Below the pieces are notes generated by a model. That model had not been told where the DNA came from. It searched no databases and worked only from the letters and a program-made list of their open reading frames with translations. From Plectrocnemia conspersa (Eukaryota; Arthropoda; Insecta; Trichoptera; Polycentropodidae): a stretch of 64,000 nt of DNA. Shown here in pieces: positions 23,131-36,400 of this stretch. The DNA lies in assembly GCA_009617715.1 (NCBI GenBank), contig VTFK01000035.1, positions 806,001 through 870,000 of the forward strand, read 5' to 3'. The translations under genes were made by a program, and so were the position numbers. The stretch's first letter is position 1; every line of letters begins with the position of its first letter.

Positions 23131-24113
23131 AACATATAAATCAATCACTGACTTTTGTAATGAAAAATAATACTCTTGTATTTTATCATACATGTGTACT
23201 CATTATTGATTCACGTGTCCTTGGATTCATTACCGTGAACTTATGGGTCAAGGTTTATGTTTACCTATATAATATAAATTGATTATAAGTGGTAACTCCA
23301 TGTAAAATGAAACAGAAAAAGATCAATTAAATGCGTCGTATCATAGTGAAATTGATATATGATATTATATTACGTTCAATAACTTTATGGGGTTTATAGT
23401 GCTTTGCAGTTTTTCCGAGAAGGCGTTTATGTTTAAAAATAGATCAGCAAAACAATGAGCTAGCTATAAGGTCAGATTTTCCGGTTTTACTGATAGGCAG
23501 GTAATTTTTGCTTTGTTCGCAGGAATAATACAGTCATGCATTTTTTATTATATATGTATGGGTAGTTTGTAGGTAATTATTTTCTATTATTACTCTTTGC
23601 ATTCGAAGTATTTTATACAGAATTTTTTAGAGATAATATGAGCAAATCATATCTCTAAATTTATATCTGCATAATAATTTATTGTCTGTATTGGTAAAAT
23701 AGGTTATTATATTTAATACTTTGATTACAAATTTTAAGTGCATTTTATTTATTACGTTTATTTATAAATATTTGTTGCAAAAAATCGATAATTATTTATA
23801 GAGTTTGTTGTATACGTATTAATTGAATACCAAAGGCAGAATGGATGTCATTTACCGATGCAAATAAAGAACGACCAGTTAACCTAGTTCTATACTTATC
23901 TTACCTTCAATAATTAACATATTTATCAATTACTTAAATTACTTACTCATATTGTATATGATTGAAATAATAAAAAATATTTGTGCAAGGATTAATAGGG
24001 ATTCGATAATTATTTTTCTTAGACTGGGTTTGGATTACTACTCATTGGATCTGTTTTTTACTGGTAGTACACATGTCCATATAAGTATTTTAATATTAAA
24101 TAAAATTTAATAT

Positions 24114-24305
24114 CAGTGGCGTGCGGTGGATTTTGAAACATGGCATTATTTACTAAAATGCCAAATAAAAATATTTTCAGTAGAGTACACATTACTTTTC
24201 GCATATTTACTTTACTAATCAATCAGAATTTTTCGTATATAAATTTCACTTGAGGATTGCGGACCATATATTTTTGACCAACGGGCTATTGGTTGCCGAC
24301 CCCTG
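24114..24305. mobile_element. hAT-type element ends
   Basis: At 24114 the sequence CAGTGGCGTGCGGTGGA has the form of a hAT terminus. At 24250-24305 GATTGCGGACCATATATTTTTG...GGTTGCCGACCCCTG is the complement of the widespread CAGGGGTCGGCAACC terminus of Charlie-like hAT elements, including the adjacent GCGGRCCATA block. The two ends are not complementary to each other, so two different families abut here. No transposase is visible. Confidence 0.5.
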
Positions 24306-24650
24306 GCTAATAAAAAATTGTCTTTATTAGTGGATTAGTTTTCTGAATAAAATTAATATACAAAGGCACACGTGCCATATTTATTTGTTTTATAATTATC
24401 AATCCCTTTTAAGACTGTGTTTTAGCTAGGAATGCCAACATAACGACAGTACAATATTTTTAGAATAAGCGCTGAATTCGATAATGAACGTAATCCACGT
24501 GTGTTAAAGTGGCAATAAATTCATTATCAAATGTACTGAGTCACTGAAAAACCACTGGTTTATTTGCTGGGAAATGTGTGTACTCTGACTCTATGTCCTT
24601 TTAATTAACAATGACATTTTATATAAATTATTATTGAAATAAATCATTTT

Positions 24651-24945
24651 ATGGCGATGCTCGTAGAAACTTTTTCGTCCTTGGCTCAAGATAAAAAATA
24701 CAGTCCAGAACATGGGGGACAGCTTAGTGGAGGCGTAGTATCTCCGGAAGGTGCACGTACGTTGGGTCATGGCTTCTCGTGCAACTCTGGAAGTTGTCCG
24801 AACCGAAGTTCAACTGAAGTCGGCCAAGGTCGCCGACTTCCGAGTAGCGGCCACACTGCCACAAATTTCATATGCCGTCCGGGTGTGAATGATTGCTGTC
24901 ACGTAAATGGCATATTTGCGCGCGATCGAAAATGTGCCAAATAAT
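24651..24945. other. GC-richer unidentified patch with protein-like stretches
   Basis: Two plus-strand frames look protein-like. One reads LVETFSSLAQDKKYSPEHGG from the first ATG; the other contains RATLEVVRTEVQLKSAKVAD followed by FRVAATLPQISYAVRV. The coding signal apparently changes frame, so this is more likely a relic than a gene. I do not recognise the family. Confidence 0.3.
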
Positions 24946-25518
24946 CCAATTTTAAATTGTCATATTATTAAAATTACGCTAATAATAATTATAAAAGTTA
25001 ATGGGCACTCACCAATACAATATCAGGGAAAACTTTTCGGTTGTAAATATTCAATTTACGCAAAATCTTTGTCGGTTTTTGCAAAATGCCATAAGGCATA
25101 AAAAATGATACTTCAGAATACGAACACCACATCTGTGACTATCCTAGAATTTGTCGCCATCGATTCTAAATAAGAATTCGTTATGGTGTGACATTTATAT
25201 AAACCGATCTGAAAAATACATAAGGATATTCGAAACGATTTTCTTAAACAAAATTTAGTACCACTAATTATTTTTAATTATTTAATTTTATATGAAAAAA
25301 ATATAATAACGATATCTGTTAGAAGAATATACTATCAAAAATATAATTAATCCATTTTTGCTCTAAAACATTCAAAATCAATAAGAGTTGTTGAAGTCCC
25401 CGATAAGCATGTGGTATTATAACTTTCCACGTTACCACGATAGCGCTCTGCGAGTTAACCATAGGACGCCTATGCGTTGAAATTGAACCGAGCTACTCGG
25501 TTGCGAAAAACCATATCA

Positions 25519-25556
25519 TTATCTCTCTCACTCGTCACTTAACACGCGAGAGAGCG
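25519..25556. repeat. repeat fragment with inverted copy at 29.9 kb
   Basis: ATCTCTCTCACTCGTCACTT plus AACACGCGAGAGAGCG matches, in reverse complement and with a few changes, the sequence at 29879-29915. The GC-rich surroundings (25.4-25.75 kb) may be a larger mobile element; a minus-strand frame there is not supported as a gene. Confidence 0.5.
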
Positions 25557-26214
25557 AAGGGAAAGTATCTCACCGCTCGCGCTCAAAAAAGAGCAGCTCC
25601 GACTTCGGTTTCTTTGCCCTCGGTCCGTTTGCCGACAATGTTCGGAAGCGCTCGAAGGGGAATTGACTGCTTTTACCTCCGTTCTCGGTAACGTTGGAGA
25701 TTTTAGACCGAACTGGACTATATTCTTCGTTTTGCCAACCTTAGCCAATTGTAATACTGCAGTTACCAAAGTACAATGACTGACTGCAGTAAAGATTGAT
25801 TTATTGAATCGGTCTGTTTGATTGATAGCATATCGATTAACAAATTGTCAGATTATGAAAGCAAAAACGATCCTCCCGTCTGCTCTCTCCCCTGTTTTCG
25901 CAGCATTTTCAAAAAACACAGGTATCAAAAAAATATCTGTTTTAAACGCACTATTTGCGCCGGAAATGAGATTTTAGCATCATATCGCTAGTCCATTATC
26001 ATCCGAATTATTTTCTGAGATTTTTTCCGCTTAATTGCTTATCACATCTTGTTTAATTTATTTTCGAATATTTATATTATATTCGTCACAAATTGTTATA
26101 TTATCTTTAAGTCTATTATCCATTACCTTCGGATTTCTGTGTCACAAAGTCCATTTTTGGAATAACACGAGTAATTATGCGGCGTTAAAGTGGCACATTA
26201 AATAAAGTATGTTT

Positions 26215-26790
26215 CGGTGCATTGTTGGGGGGCAGTTGCATTCCACGGTTGGCGCAATTATTATACGGCCGTGTGGTGGGCCACAGAAGGTCGATTCTTC
26301 GTCACACTTCAGTCTGATTGTTCGTTCGGTACGGATTGGTGCACTTCGTTCGCTACAAATGTCCTCGGAATAGGAGATCCGTAAATATTTTATCATGTAT
26401 TTGTATTCAAAATAAAATTACTGACCTTAACTTCAAAGCTGTATTTTTAAGAATCAATCGAAAAAAAATTTGGAGCTTACTCTGTATATCAAGGACAGCT
26501 AAATATTTAGGACTGCGGTATAATTAATATATACAAAATCGTAGACGAACAACCCCAATCTTTTCAAAAATCATAAAAAAATCATACTTATATCTACAAA
26601 TATATGTTTATAAATATTGTGCAGAATATTTATTTGACAATCATTGGTTTGCTAGGATAATATAACTGCGGCTTGTGACAATTTCGCTAATATTTACATT
26701 GAAAAGTACCATTGTTGGCGGTTCAGTTGTCTTTACGTGTGTCGGTGCGTTATCGTGGTGAAATTTTAAAGCAAAAAAGTGAACCTTTTC
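26215..26790 (+). promoter_or_regulatory. two promoter-like patches, unassigned
   Basis: Within very AT-rich DNA, 26215-26370 and 26710-26770 are GC-richer and each contains an initiator-like TCAGT motif (in ACTTCAGTCTGATTGTTCG and GGTTCAGTTGTCTTTACG) with downstream G-rich sequence. They resemble insect transcription starts or untranslated first exons. No coding exon follows before PLD copy 2, which has its own duplicated promoter, so the assignment is tentative. Confidence 0.2.
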
Positions 26791-27289
26791 TACCAGAAGG
26801 TTATACGTATCTGTAAATATTATATTTCCATTTGATTGTTATGTTTATATGACTTTTTATTAACTATTATTTTAAATTCAATCAGCACTTTTAAAGTAAA
26901 TATAATATTAGTAGGAGATTGTTCTCACCAATATTTCTTGTTTTATGTCTTATCCATAATAACACATCACTTTCTATAATTCGCCACCAATACGATTGAG
27001 GAAATAAAATATTAAACGATGTCTATATTTTAAATCAATCATAAGGCACGCAGGGGTGATGTGTTTTATAGTCTATTTTTGTATGTAGAACAAAGTTTAC
27101 TTCTATAAATAGAAGTGAACGGTTAGTTTAATTAGATATATATAAATAATTCCATGGTGCTATTTATATGAATATTTATTAGTTTTGCGAATAAACTTGT
27201 GTTTATAATGAAAAAAAAATATAGTACGAATACATTTAAATATGTTTGTTTATCAACATATTTTTATGGCAGCAAATTAAATAGTCAGC

Positions 27290-27535
27290 TTTGGGTCAGA
27301 ATAAAAATATAGTCTCGGTCAGATTTTTATTAACATCCTGGTCAATATTATATTATTTAGAGTCAGGATAAATATCAAACGGTAAAAATAAAAATAGAAT
27401 TCAGTCAGAATAAAAATATAGGACGATGAAAATTAAAATAATTAATGGGCATAATTATATGGTTCAGGGTCAGAATAAACATTAAATAGTTATAATGAAA
27501 AATAGCATATGACCAGAATAAAAATATTATAAATA
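27290..27535. repeat. diverged tandem array, GGTCAGAATAAAAATAT unit
   Basis: Seven or so imperfect copies of GGTCAGAATAAAAATATA recur at irregular 22-65 base intervals. A similar array in the opposite orientation (TGACC...TATAAATTTT) lies at 29020-29290. No coding potential is seen. Confidence 0.55.
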
Positions 27536-29019
27536 TAAATGGGCAATAAATTATTTAACTATACACATGCCTAGTATCTTAAAACGTTGTTTAGTCGGCT
27601 TATCTGATAGATATGCATTCCTTCAAAGTCAAACTAAATGCTTTATTAGTTTATGCTGTAATATATTGTTGAATGTTAATACATGCTTGTAAATTTTGCG
27701 AAAAAAATCTAAGGATTTAAGAGTCAAAACATTTTCTTTAGAGATATTGAATGGAGATGTAGTAACTATTGTTATATTCATGTTTTTTTTTGAGAAATAT
27801 AATAAACAAACAAGGCAAATTTCCACTTTGAGAAATATAATAAATAAACAAGTCAAGTTGCCGACATTTATAACTAATTATTAGTCTTCCTATTTATTAA
27901 TATTTTGTGTTTCAAACAATAAGAAGCGTTTAAACCATCTTCCTTACATTCAGGTACTTGTAAAAATACTTTTTACGCTGATCTTTTATTGTGTTATCTA
28001 TGAGTACCAATAAAAATCAATAAGACGATTATGTGGAAAAACCTTTTAATCCCATTTATTTTTTAATTTTCATTAATGGATTACATTGTTGAAAAAAATA
28101 TTTTTAAAAATGCGGGCGGAAAATATTTTTTTGGATCAATAGTCTATGAATTCACTACATTTGACAAAATATGGTCTTTCATTTCTGGATGTCTCAATAA
28201 AATATATTTCTATATTACACATGATTTTTTGTCACGATTATCCCAAAGAACATTATGAGTAAATCTCTTTGTGACATATTTTTTCTAAAAACAAATTTAT
28301 GTGATTAAGATATTTATATATTTTTATTTTGTTATTTCATATTTAATATTTGTTTTAGAATATCTCAATAATATATATTTTTAGAAAGATATATTTCTCT
28401 AATATTTATTTATTTCTACTCATGTTAAACGTTAATTAAATTTAAGTTATAGATGTGAATATTTTAGAACTAAAAATACGTAAATACCGCATAATATTAT
28501 TCTACTTTGATATATTACCCCGATAACACTACTTGGGTTAATCCCCTACAATAAACATCATTTTATTTTCCGTTTCTGCAATATGAACATTGTCGTTTTC
28601 GTAGTTCTAAGTCTTGAAGATATTGTTTTCAAATAAAATGCAAGGATTTCAAAAAATCTATTTTTGCTTCAATTCTGGGATTGCAAACTCTAGTTAGGTG
28701 TGTGCGAGCGGTAGCGAGCGAACGTTGGTCAGAACATTGAGCATCCCATGAATAACTCTCAACGAATCTATTTAATTGTATGTAGGACGCGAATGAAGCA
28801 GGAATAAAGACAGAGCTAGGGAAAAACACTTTACGATTTCTTTATTTAACATAATATTATTTATGAAATCGATATTAAATTAAGTTAAAGTGTTTAGTAT
28901 AAACTATTTCCTAAATTACGTGAATTCTCAATCTGTTATAGTCATGTTTTTGAGTATGTTATCTATGTTTAAATAGAAGAAAAGTTGGCAAGTTGCGAGC
29001 CCAAGCAAACAAGTTGGCC

Positions 29020-29290
29020 TTAAATCACTTTGATAATGACCATCTATTATTATGCTGACCATCTGTCAACATAAAACTGACCATGATGTTAAAATAAAAA
29101 TCATAAATATAAATACTGGCTATTCTGTATAAATATTGACCTATGAACTGTAATAAATACTGAATGAAAAAATAATTTTGAGCATCTATCAAAATAATTC
29201 TCATTATTTAATGTAAATTCTAATCAGTCCAATTTAAATTTTAACCATTTAATATAAATTTTGACCACAACTGTATTAAAATTCAGCCTA
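29020..29290. repeat. diverged tandem array, inverted relative to 27.3 kb
   Basis: Repeated TGACCATNTNNTAANATAAA-like units (for example CTGACCATCTGTCAACATAA and TTTTGACCACAACTGTATT) occur about every 20-40 bases. The unit is the reverse complement of that at 27290-27535. Confidence 0.5.
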
Positions 29291-29676
29291 AAAATACCTG
29301 TCTATTTTTATCGTACATATGTATATGGTACTACTATTTCTATGTAAGTTACGTCCTAGTCGATTTTAATTATTAGCATAATTAATACCACAACGACTCT
29401 TACTACTGCTTCTCCGCGTAGGCTACTCATTAAAACTGTAAAATCATAATTATGAAAAAAAAGTAATTTAAGGTTGAAAACACTTTTAATTAATTAAAAT
29501 AATATTTAAATAACTTATGGCATAAATATGTGCTCCCCCACATATAAAAAAATTTGGAAATAGTGCGCAAAAATATCAGCCGCAGTAAAAGGGTTAAACG
29601 TCTTCTGGGATAAATTAATCTAATGTATGTACAGTACACGCCAACTCGAGTATTGAACTTTTACGCACGCTAAAAT

Positions 29677-29712
29677 CAGTGGCGTAGCTAACTTATGCAA
29701 AGCATAAGGGCC
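29677..29712 (+). mobile_element. hAT-like terminus
   Basis: CAGTGGCGTAGCTAACTTAT has the form of the left end of a common hAT/MITE family. No matching right end was found, so it is recorded as a fragment. Confidence 0.35.
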
Positions 29713-30249
29713 TATCTTGACAGGGAGTCCAAATTGCTAAACACTCAATATAAAAAAAATTAAAACAGAACATACACAATATAAATAAATTTTCGAGATC
29801 GAGCTAAAATAATATCATTAACATGAATATATGTACATACTCACCAGGCGCGGGCAGTGATATAATTCCCCTTTCAATCGCTCGCGTGTTGAGTGACATG
29901 AGTGAGTGAGAGATAAGAGCATGCGGTCAGTATGCCCTTATTTTATCCATGGAGCACAATGAATACTTTCATTGAGTAAGATGTTTTCAGGTTACTTTTG
30001 TCAAAAAAGTACATTTTAAGAATGGAGCAAAGTTTTAAAATCAACTAGATCGCGATCGACTGGTTGGACTGGACAGTTCTGAACCAAAGCCTTTGGAATT
30101 TATTTCGCGATACTTATAAGATGCACAATGGCACCTGTCAGACAAAGGCTTTGGAACTTCGTAAAACTAATGGATTTGTTTATGGCGCTTTTAACGCTTA
30201 ATAAGTATTTCTTACAAATCATTTCAATGAAGGGTTTGTACATGCTTAA

Positions 30250-30492
30250 ACTTGCTATAGTCTAAGTAAGTTTTACAATTATCAAAAAATAAAAATTCAC
30301 TGACATTGGCAAAGTTATCGATAACGAATTAACAACTGATAGTAACCGCTCGAATCGCGTTTACAGTTATACACTGTTCTGGCGGGGGCTATGAGTCACG
30401 ACAGTCATAATAGATTTTAGATCGCGATCGAATAGTCAATTTCAGTCGGCCATGTTTGTTCCGCGTCAAAAGTAGTGTGCCTGTCAAATGAA
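30250..30492 (+). promoter_or_regulatory. duplicated 5' flank of PLD3-like copy 2, with short upstream ORF
   Basis: This is the counterpart of 7405-7641. It keeps the TCAGTC initiator-like motif and the seven-codon upstream ORF (30452-30475), which encodes the same peptide as in copy 1 with two synonymous third-base changes. The distance to the main start codon is again 17 bases. Confidence 0.45.
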
Positions 30493-33400
30493 ATGACAGC
30501 TATTACTATTAAATTGCCGCAGGTAATTGTTTTAATATACGCACGTGCATTGTAAATATTTAGATAGTTGATTCATTGATATGTAAACATGTGCGTTATC
30601 AGCAATTACGGGTTATTATTATAATTATCTACACATACTATGCTTTGTTTATGGTTTGTTTTAATACATCACACTTTTAACTATAAACATTTATTTTATC
30701 TTCATTTATGGTGATGGTTTTATTTCGCAGTTTTTAGATTGAATGGGTAAAAGTAAATATTTAACACCTGTGAATTTTCATATCACACTTTGTTTTAGTT
30801 TTGTTATATTATTCGTTTTTTATTTGTTGATGATATCATTGTCTCAAATAGAAACAGTGTTAACTTATTTTATATATTTTTTCTTTAAATGTATTTTTGT
30901 AATGTTATTTTATTTCAGCTTCAGCGGAATTAGCTGCAATACAAAAAAACTATTTAAACAGTCAATATATTATTTGGAAACAATAATGTTATATCTCTGC
31001 TGATGATAAAATCTTGATAGTCGTTTACTATAACGTTGTATTTTATAATTTTATTGAACTGGTTTAGTCTTTATTATCAATTATTTGCTTCGAGGCTTCA
31101 TTTTGTCATAAAAGCTTTACCTTTGTCGTACGATACAATATGATTGAGAAATAAATAGTTTCTGTTGCGCAAGAGAAACACAGAACAAACTTTATAACGG
31201 CGATTTTTTTGGTTTTATTTTATTTGGGCTGCACCCATTTTTCAAGCTTATTTGGTTTTAAGCGGTTCAGAACTGTTGGATTACTCATTCAACTAAAGCT
31301 TTTGTTTGGTCTTTATGACGCATACGAATTTATTCATTTTTAAAGCTCTTGTCCCCAGCACATTTTTTTGGAACCACCACTTTACCGTACTTGATTATAT
31401 TTCATTTTAAATTTATTTCCATTTAAAGTTAAATTTTTATTAAAACTGAATTCGATGCTTTAATATTAATATGATAAAATGACATTGGTGTAACAGATAG
31501 TCGAGTTACAAGTCTATGAAGAGTTTATTTCGACCAATTCAGCTGCATTGTAAATCCCCGTCCCCTTAATATACGCTTCTGTCATCCGGCATGAGTGAAT
31601 CGCTATCATAAATGAGTATTATTTGTTGGTTTCACGGTCCTTTTACGCGAACGAATGAAAACAAAAGTCTTTGTCTTGAGCATGACAATGAAATAGATTA
31701 TATTATGCATGTGTGACAAATAGTTATACCAATGTTGACGATAATGATTACTATTTATAGTTTGAATAAAACTATGTCATTTGAAAGATCTATAAAACAT
31801 CGTTGTTTATGTTTTCGTGAGTCTGGCGATTTCTATTTCTGGGGGTTCTCATATAGCTCTCATATAGATTTATAAAGCTCCATTGTTAAAATTTTGCTCG
31901 TTAATGTGAATTATGTAGGATTCCCTACAAAGGGATGGCTGCTCTTTCAAGAAAAGTTAAATGTGTACGAAAAGTATTTGGCTTGAATTGAGAAAAACTG
32001 AACCAAAGAATAACTACGAATTCTTTATGTATAATCATTTAAAAAATGAAACGATTCAAGGACGTTATTCTATCTCTAATATTTTTTATTAAAATACGGT
32101 TAAAACCACTGCCAGTCTTAAGAATTTCCTACTCAGATTGAAGCGTAATATGAAGAAGTAGTATAAGTCGGTGTCTAATATCCGAAAGTGTTCGAATCCC
32201 ATATAGACTAGTGTTTTATAATGTCTGGGAAATCAGAATTAGTGATTGTTATGTTATTAAAATAACGATCGATCATAATATATTAGGTTTTCCTAGATTT
32301 TCCCAATCTCACAGAGGAATATCATGAAGAAAAATTAAAATAAAATCCACCTGTAATAATAGTTCTTAATTATTAAAAATGGATTTCGCTGATTTGCAGA
32401 CTGCTTTCAGTTTGGTGTCTAACCACTTACTTATTAGTTGTTAATTGTGTTTACCCCGTTGTAACGAATTAGTTTAACCTCATATTGCAAATGAAGATTT
32501 AAAATAAATCAGTAAAATAATTGTTGCATTTTTTGTCAGGTGGCGCTCAGTAAAGAAAATATTATCAAATAATTCAATTTATGATAAAATTGCTAAAGAT
32601 ATAACATCAAAATAAAATCAAACGACTTGAAAACTGAAAATTTTAGCAATTCATTAAAGTTTAAATAATGCCATATTTCAGACTGTATTGGAGAGTACCA
32701 GTTTTGGGAATGCGTCTCCTGCAGATGACGAATTCGACCAGTGGGAACAGAGCTTTATGTTGCGGCAAGATCAAGGATCGGCTAACTCTAAAAAGTATGA
32801 AAACATTCAATCATCATCTTTATATTTTAATTCTAAAATCTTCTGACCATACAATTATAAATAAACATACATTTATATGTATATATCTAATCAATTTAAA
32901 CTATGTTGAAACAAAATTATACAGTCAATAAGTGTAATATTTAATGATACAGCTAAAACCAGCTTGTAATTTGATACAACAATCTAGTCATCTTATCGTT
33001 ACGTTAATGATCTTGTAAAGGGTATATAAAGCTCCTGTTATTTTAAGAAAATTTTAAAGTTCATCACATATGTAATAATTGATTTTATTTTTATAGATGG
33101 GGTACAGATAGCTGGTGCAGACCGTCATGCATTCCGATTTCGTTTATCCTAGTCTTAATAGTATTAGTAGTTCTTGTACCTTTATTAGATCATTCAAATT
33201 CCTTTTCGAATGTAACTTCTAAATTTGATCACCCTTATATGTGTTCCGATCAATGCAGGTGATTATATCATAATATTAGTCATGGTGATATAGCATTGTG
33301 TGTCAATATATTAATGTGAATCATATTTTATAGTATGACGCTAGTAGAAAGCATACCAGAGGGTCTATTGTGTCCAACAAAGAATCCATCGACACATGAA

Positions 33401-36400
33401 TCATGGATGAATCTGATCAATATGGCTAGGGACACAATTGAAATCGCTTCTTTCTATTGGACGTTGCGAGAAAACGAGGTGTATCCACACAATTCTTCCA
33501 AAAAGGTATGTTGTAGAAGAGTAAACTAGGGAAAATTAGTCTAAACGATTAGAACCAACTAAAATACCGTTTGAGTTCACACCACATGAGTAAACTATAT
33601 TTACACTTTTAATGACAATATAAACGTTGGTTTTAAAAGTTTGCTTAAACTTATAAAATTCTGGATGCTAGAGTTAATTATTTTGGGGTTTGTATTCCGA
33701 GTGGTGTGACTTATTCAGTAAATTAATTCCGGAAGAGCTGTTTGATTTTTAGACAATTTTGTTGTACAGCTATAAATTATACTGATATACAGCTAAAGTT
33801 CAGGTGTCAGTATCGGAGGGCGATGTCGAATGAGGAAGAGACTAGGTTGATTAAAAATATTGAAGCAGACAGTCGGAATCGATGTAAAGTTATTGAGTAC
33901 TATCAGCGGTGAAGTTGAGGAATGGCAAGCTTCTCTGTCTCTGATTTTTTTTATATGTTTTCCTACGACAGATTAGAGAAAATGGTTATTCAGACCAATG
34001 GTGGCACAGTTAATTTACAATCCATCTACAAAAATAAATCTTCTAAAAATCATAGAAGGAATAGTAAAGAAGTCAAAAGCGTTTAATCAATTAACAAATC
34101 AAGAAAACTTATATACCTCAATGTACAAGTCATGAATTGTAATTTTCTAATATTTGTATTCTATATTACATTTGTGTTTCTAAGGGCGAGGAAGTGTTTC
34201 AAGCTTTGTATAAAGCAGGAACGAGAGACGGAATCACAGTGAGCATCGTTCAGAGCGCTTCGACGAAAGAGAATCCAAACACAGACACCGAGTTTCTGGA
34301 AAAGAAGAAAGCAGCTAAAGTATAAACCGGTCTCTTATACTAGAGTCGAACTAATGTTTATTTACTTGAATATTTTCTTCAGGTTAAAAGTGTAAATTTT
34401 CCAAAATTATTGGGAGGCGGAGTGTTGCATACAAAATTATGGATTATAGATCGTACGCATTTCTATATAGGCAGTGCGAATATGGATTGGAGATCATTGA
34501 CACAAGTATGAAATAGTGTATAAGATTTAAAAGGTTGGAAGTTATTTTACACATCTTTATAATTGCAGGTCAAAGAGTTAGGTGCCATGGGAGTGAACTG
34601 CACATGTTTGGCTGCAGATATAGCGAAAATATTTGATGTAATAATTTCATTGCCTTAGTGTTAACGTCATGGTACAATGCAACATGTTTTTTACCACCTG
34701 CATTGCATTGCATGCTGATGATATCTTTGCGCCAATGCAGGCAATAGATTCACGCTATGCGCCAACACGTTAACATAAGCAAAATTTGCATATCTTTAAT
34801 TATTTTCTTTAGATACTTGTTTTTATCGATCTTCTTCATTGTAGGTTTATTGGTTTCTGGGAAGAGACGATGCTGTTATACCAGAAATGTGGCCGCCAGC
34901 GTTTCATACTAAATTCAATAAAGAACATCCGATGAACGTGAATATGAGCGGCTCGCATTATATGTCTTATGTGTCGGTATGTATAGCTTGAAACAAATTC
35001 ATACTATCAACTAATGACCTATAGATGGATAGACATTTCTTCTCATGGCTCAACTTGTTATTTACAGTTGTGTTATGCAACTTTATAAAATATATCACAA
35101 ATTCTATATTGTTTTGATTCCTTGTGACTAAGCTGCGACTGTCCTGTAACTATGTTTCTGTCCCTAATCGATTAGTGATGCCGGAGACCAGTAATAGTAG
35201 CCGTAATGGCAAGTTCCGCCGTTTATAATATCCACCCACTCTAATAAAGCATGAGTATATCTTCCGGGTGAAACTTTATAAGCGAAACCATCCTAGTTGC
35301 CTCATGATAGCAACACAAAGGATAACAACTTAAATAATAAAATACAAATTAATATGACTCGTGTTTCGAAGATTACAATACATAGTGGTAGTAAACGATT
35401 AACATTTATGGTGTCTTGGTTGTTCTTAATACGATGATTTATCTCAGGTGTTTGTTTCTTAAAGCACCTCCGTTCAATTTTCATTTTCTACTAATCCCAT
35501 AAAAACTAGATTATATATCAAGGAAAAATATAACTTGATTTTACTTTAAAAAATAGCAACTTTTCTTCACGGAATGATATAAGGAGTATTGTTTTGTTGA
35601 AATTGGATGGTTGCATGTATGTTACTCAAATCATAAGTGTTAGACTGTAATTACAATACAATCTTAAATATATATAAAAGTTAATTTATACTTCTATTTG
35701 TCCGATCAAATGTCTTTCGCCCAATCTTCAGTGTTCAGTCTCGGTGTTGCTGAACCCGTTCTTTTTTAAAGTAATTGTGACTTATATAGTATTTATTTGA
35801 TGTCATTTCACCAGCCAGCTCTAAAAGCATTTTTGTCATTATTTTTTTCCTAATTTCTGGTCTGGATTTTATGTTCCATATTCACTAAGGTGATTTAACA
35901 CCGTTACGTAAACAATTATTACTGATACAATAAATTGTTAATGTGTTATATTTTCTATAAAATGATGGTCATTGTAACTTTTACGATACTATAAATAAAA
36001 TATTTTGTAACTTGTTTCAGAGTTCTCCGCCTCCGTTGAGTCCTCACGGTCGCACTAATGACTTGGATGCAATTACAAATGTTATTAGAACTGCCGAGAA
36101 GTTTATATATATTGCTGTGATGGACTACTTTCCAATTATGCTTTACACGCCGAAGCCTTTGTAAGATTCATATTATTGCATGGTGTAAACACAATTTTCT
36201 ATACTATTAAACGTACAAATATTTTCAGATTTTGGCCTCATATAGATAACGCCATCAGAGCTGCGTCTATAGAGGAAGGCGTTCATGTGAGAATGCTGAT
36301 AAGCTGGTGGAACCATTCGAGATCTTCAGAAGATTTCTTTTTGCGTTCTCTTACTGCTATAAGTATGCAGCATCCGAAAGTAGACATTCAAGTGGTAAAT

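Noticed and set aside
27290..27535. CRISPR-like array
   Set aside because: Repeat units are diverged and irregularly spaced, and the window is a eukaryotic nuclear genome.
32185..32215. GTTCGAATC, which looks like a tRNA T-loop
   Set aside because: The flanking bases do not pair as a T-stem, and no acceptor, D or anticodon arms are found at the right distances.
32668..32931. 87-codon ORF overlapping PLD copy 2 exon 2
   Set aside because: It reads the exon in the wrong frame and runs into the intron; the PLD frame is fixed by matching phases and by copy 1.
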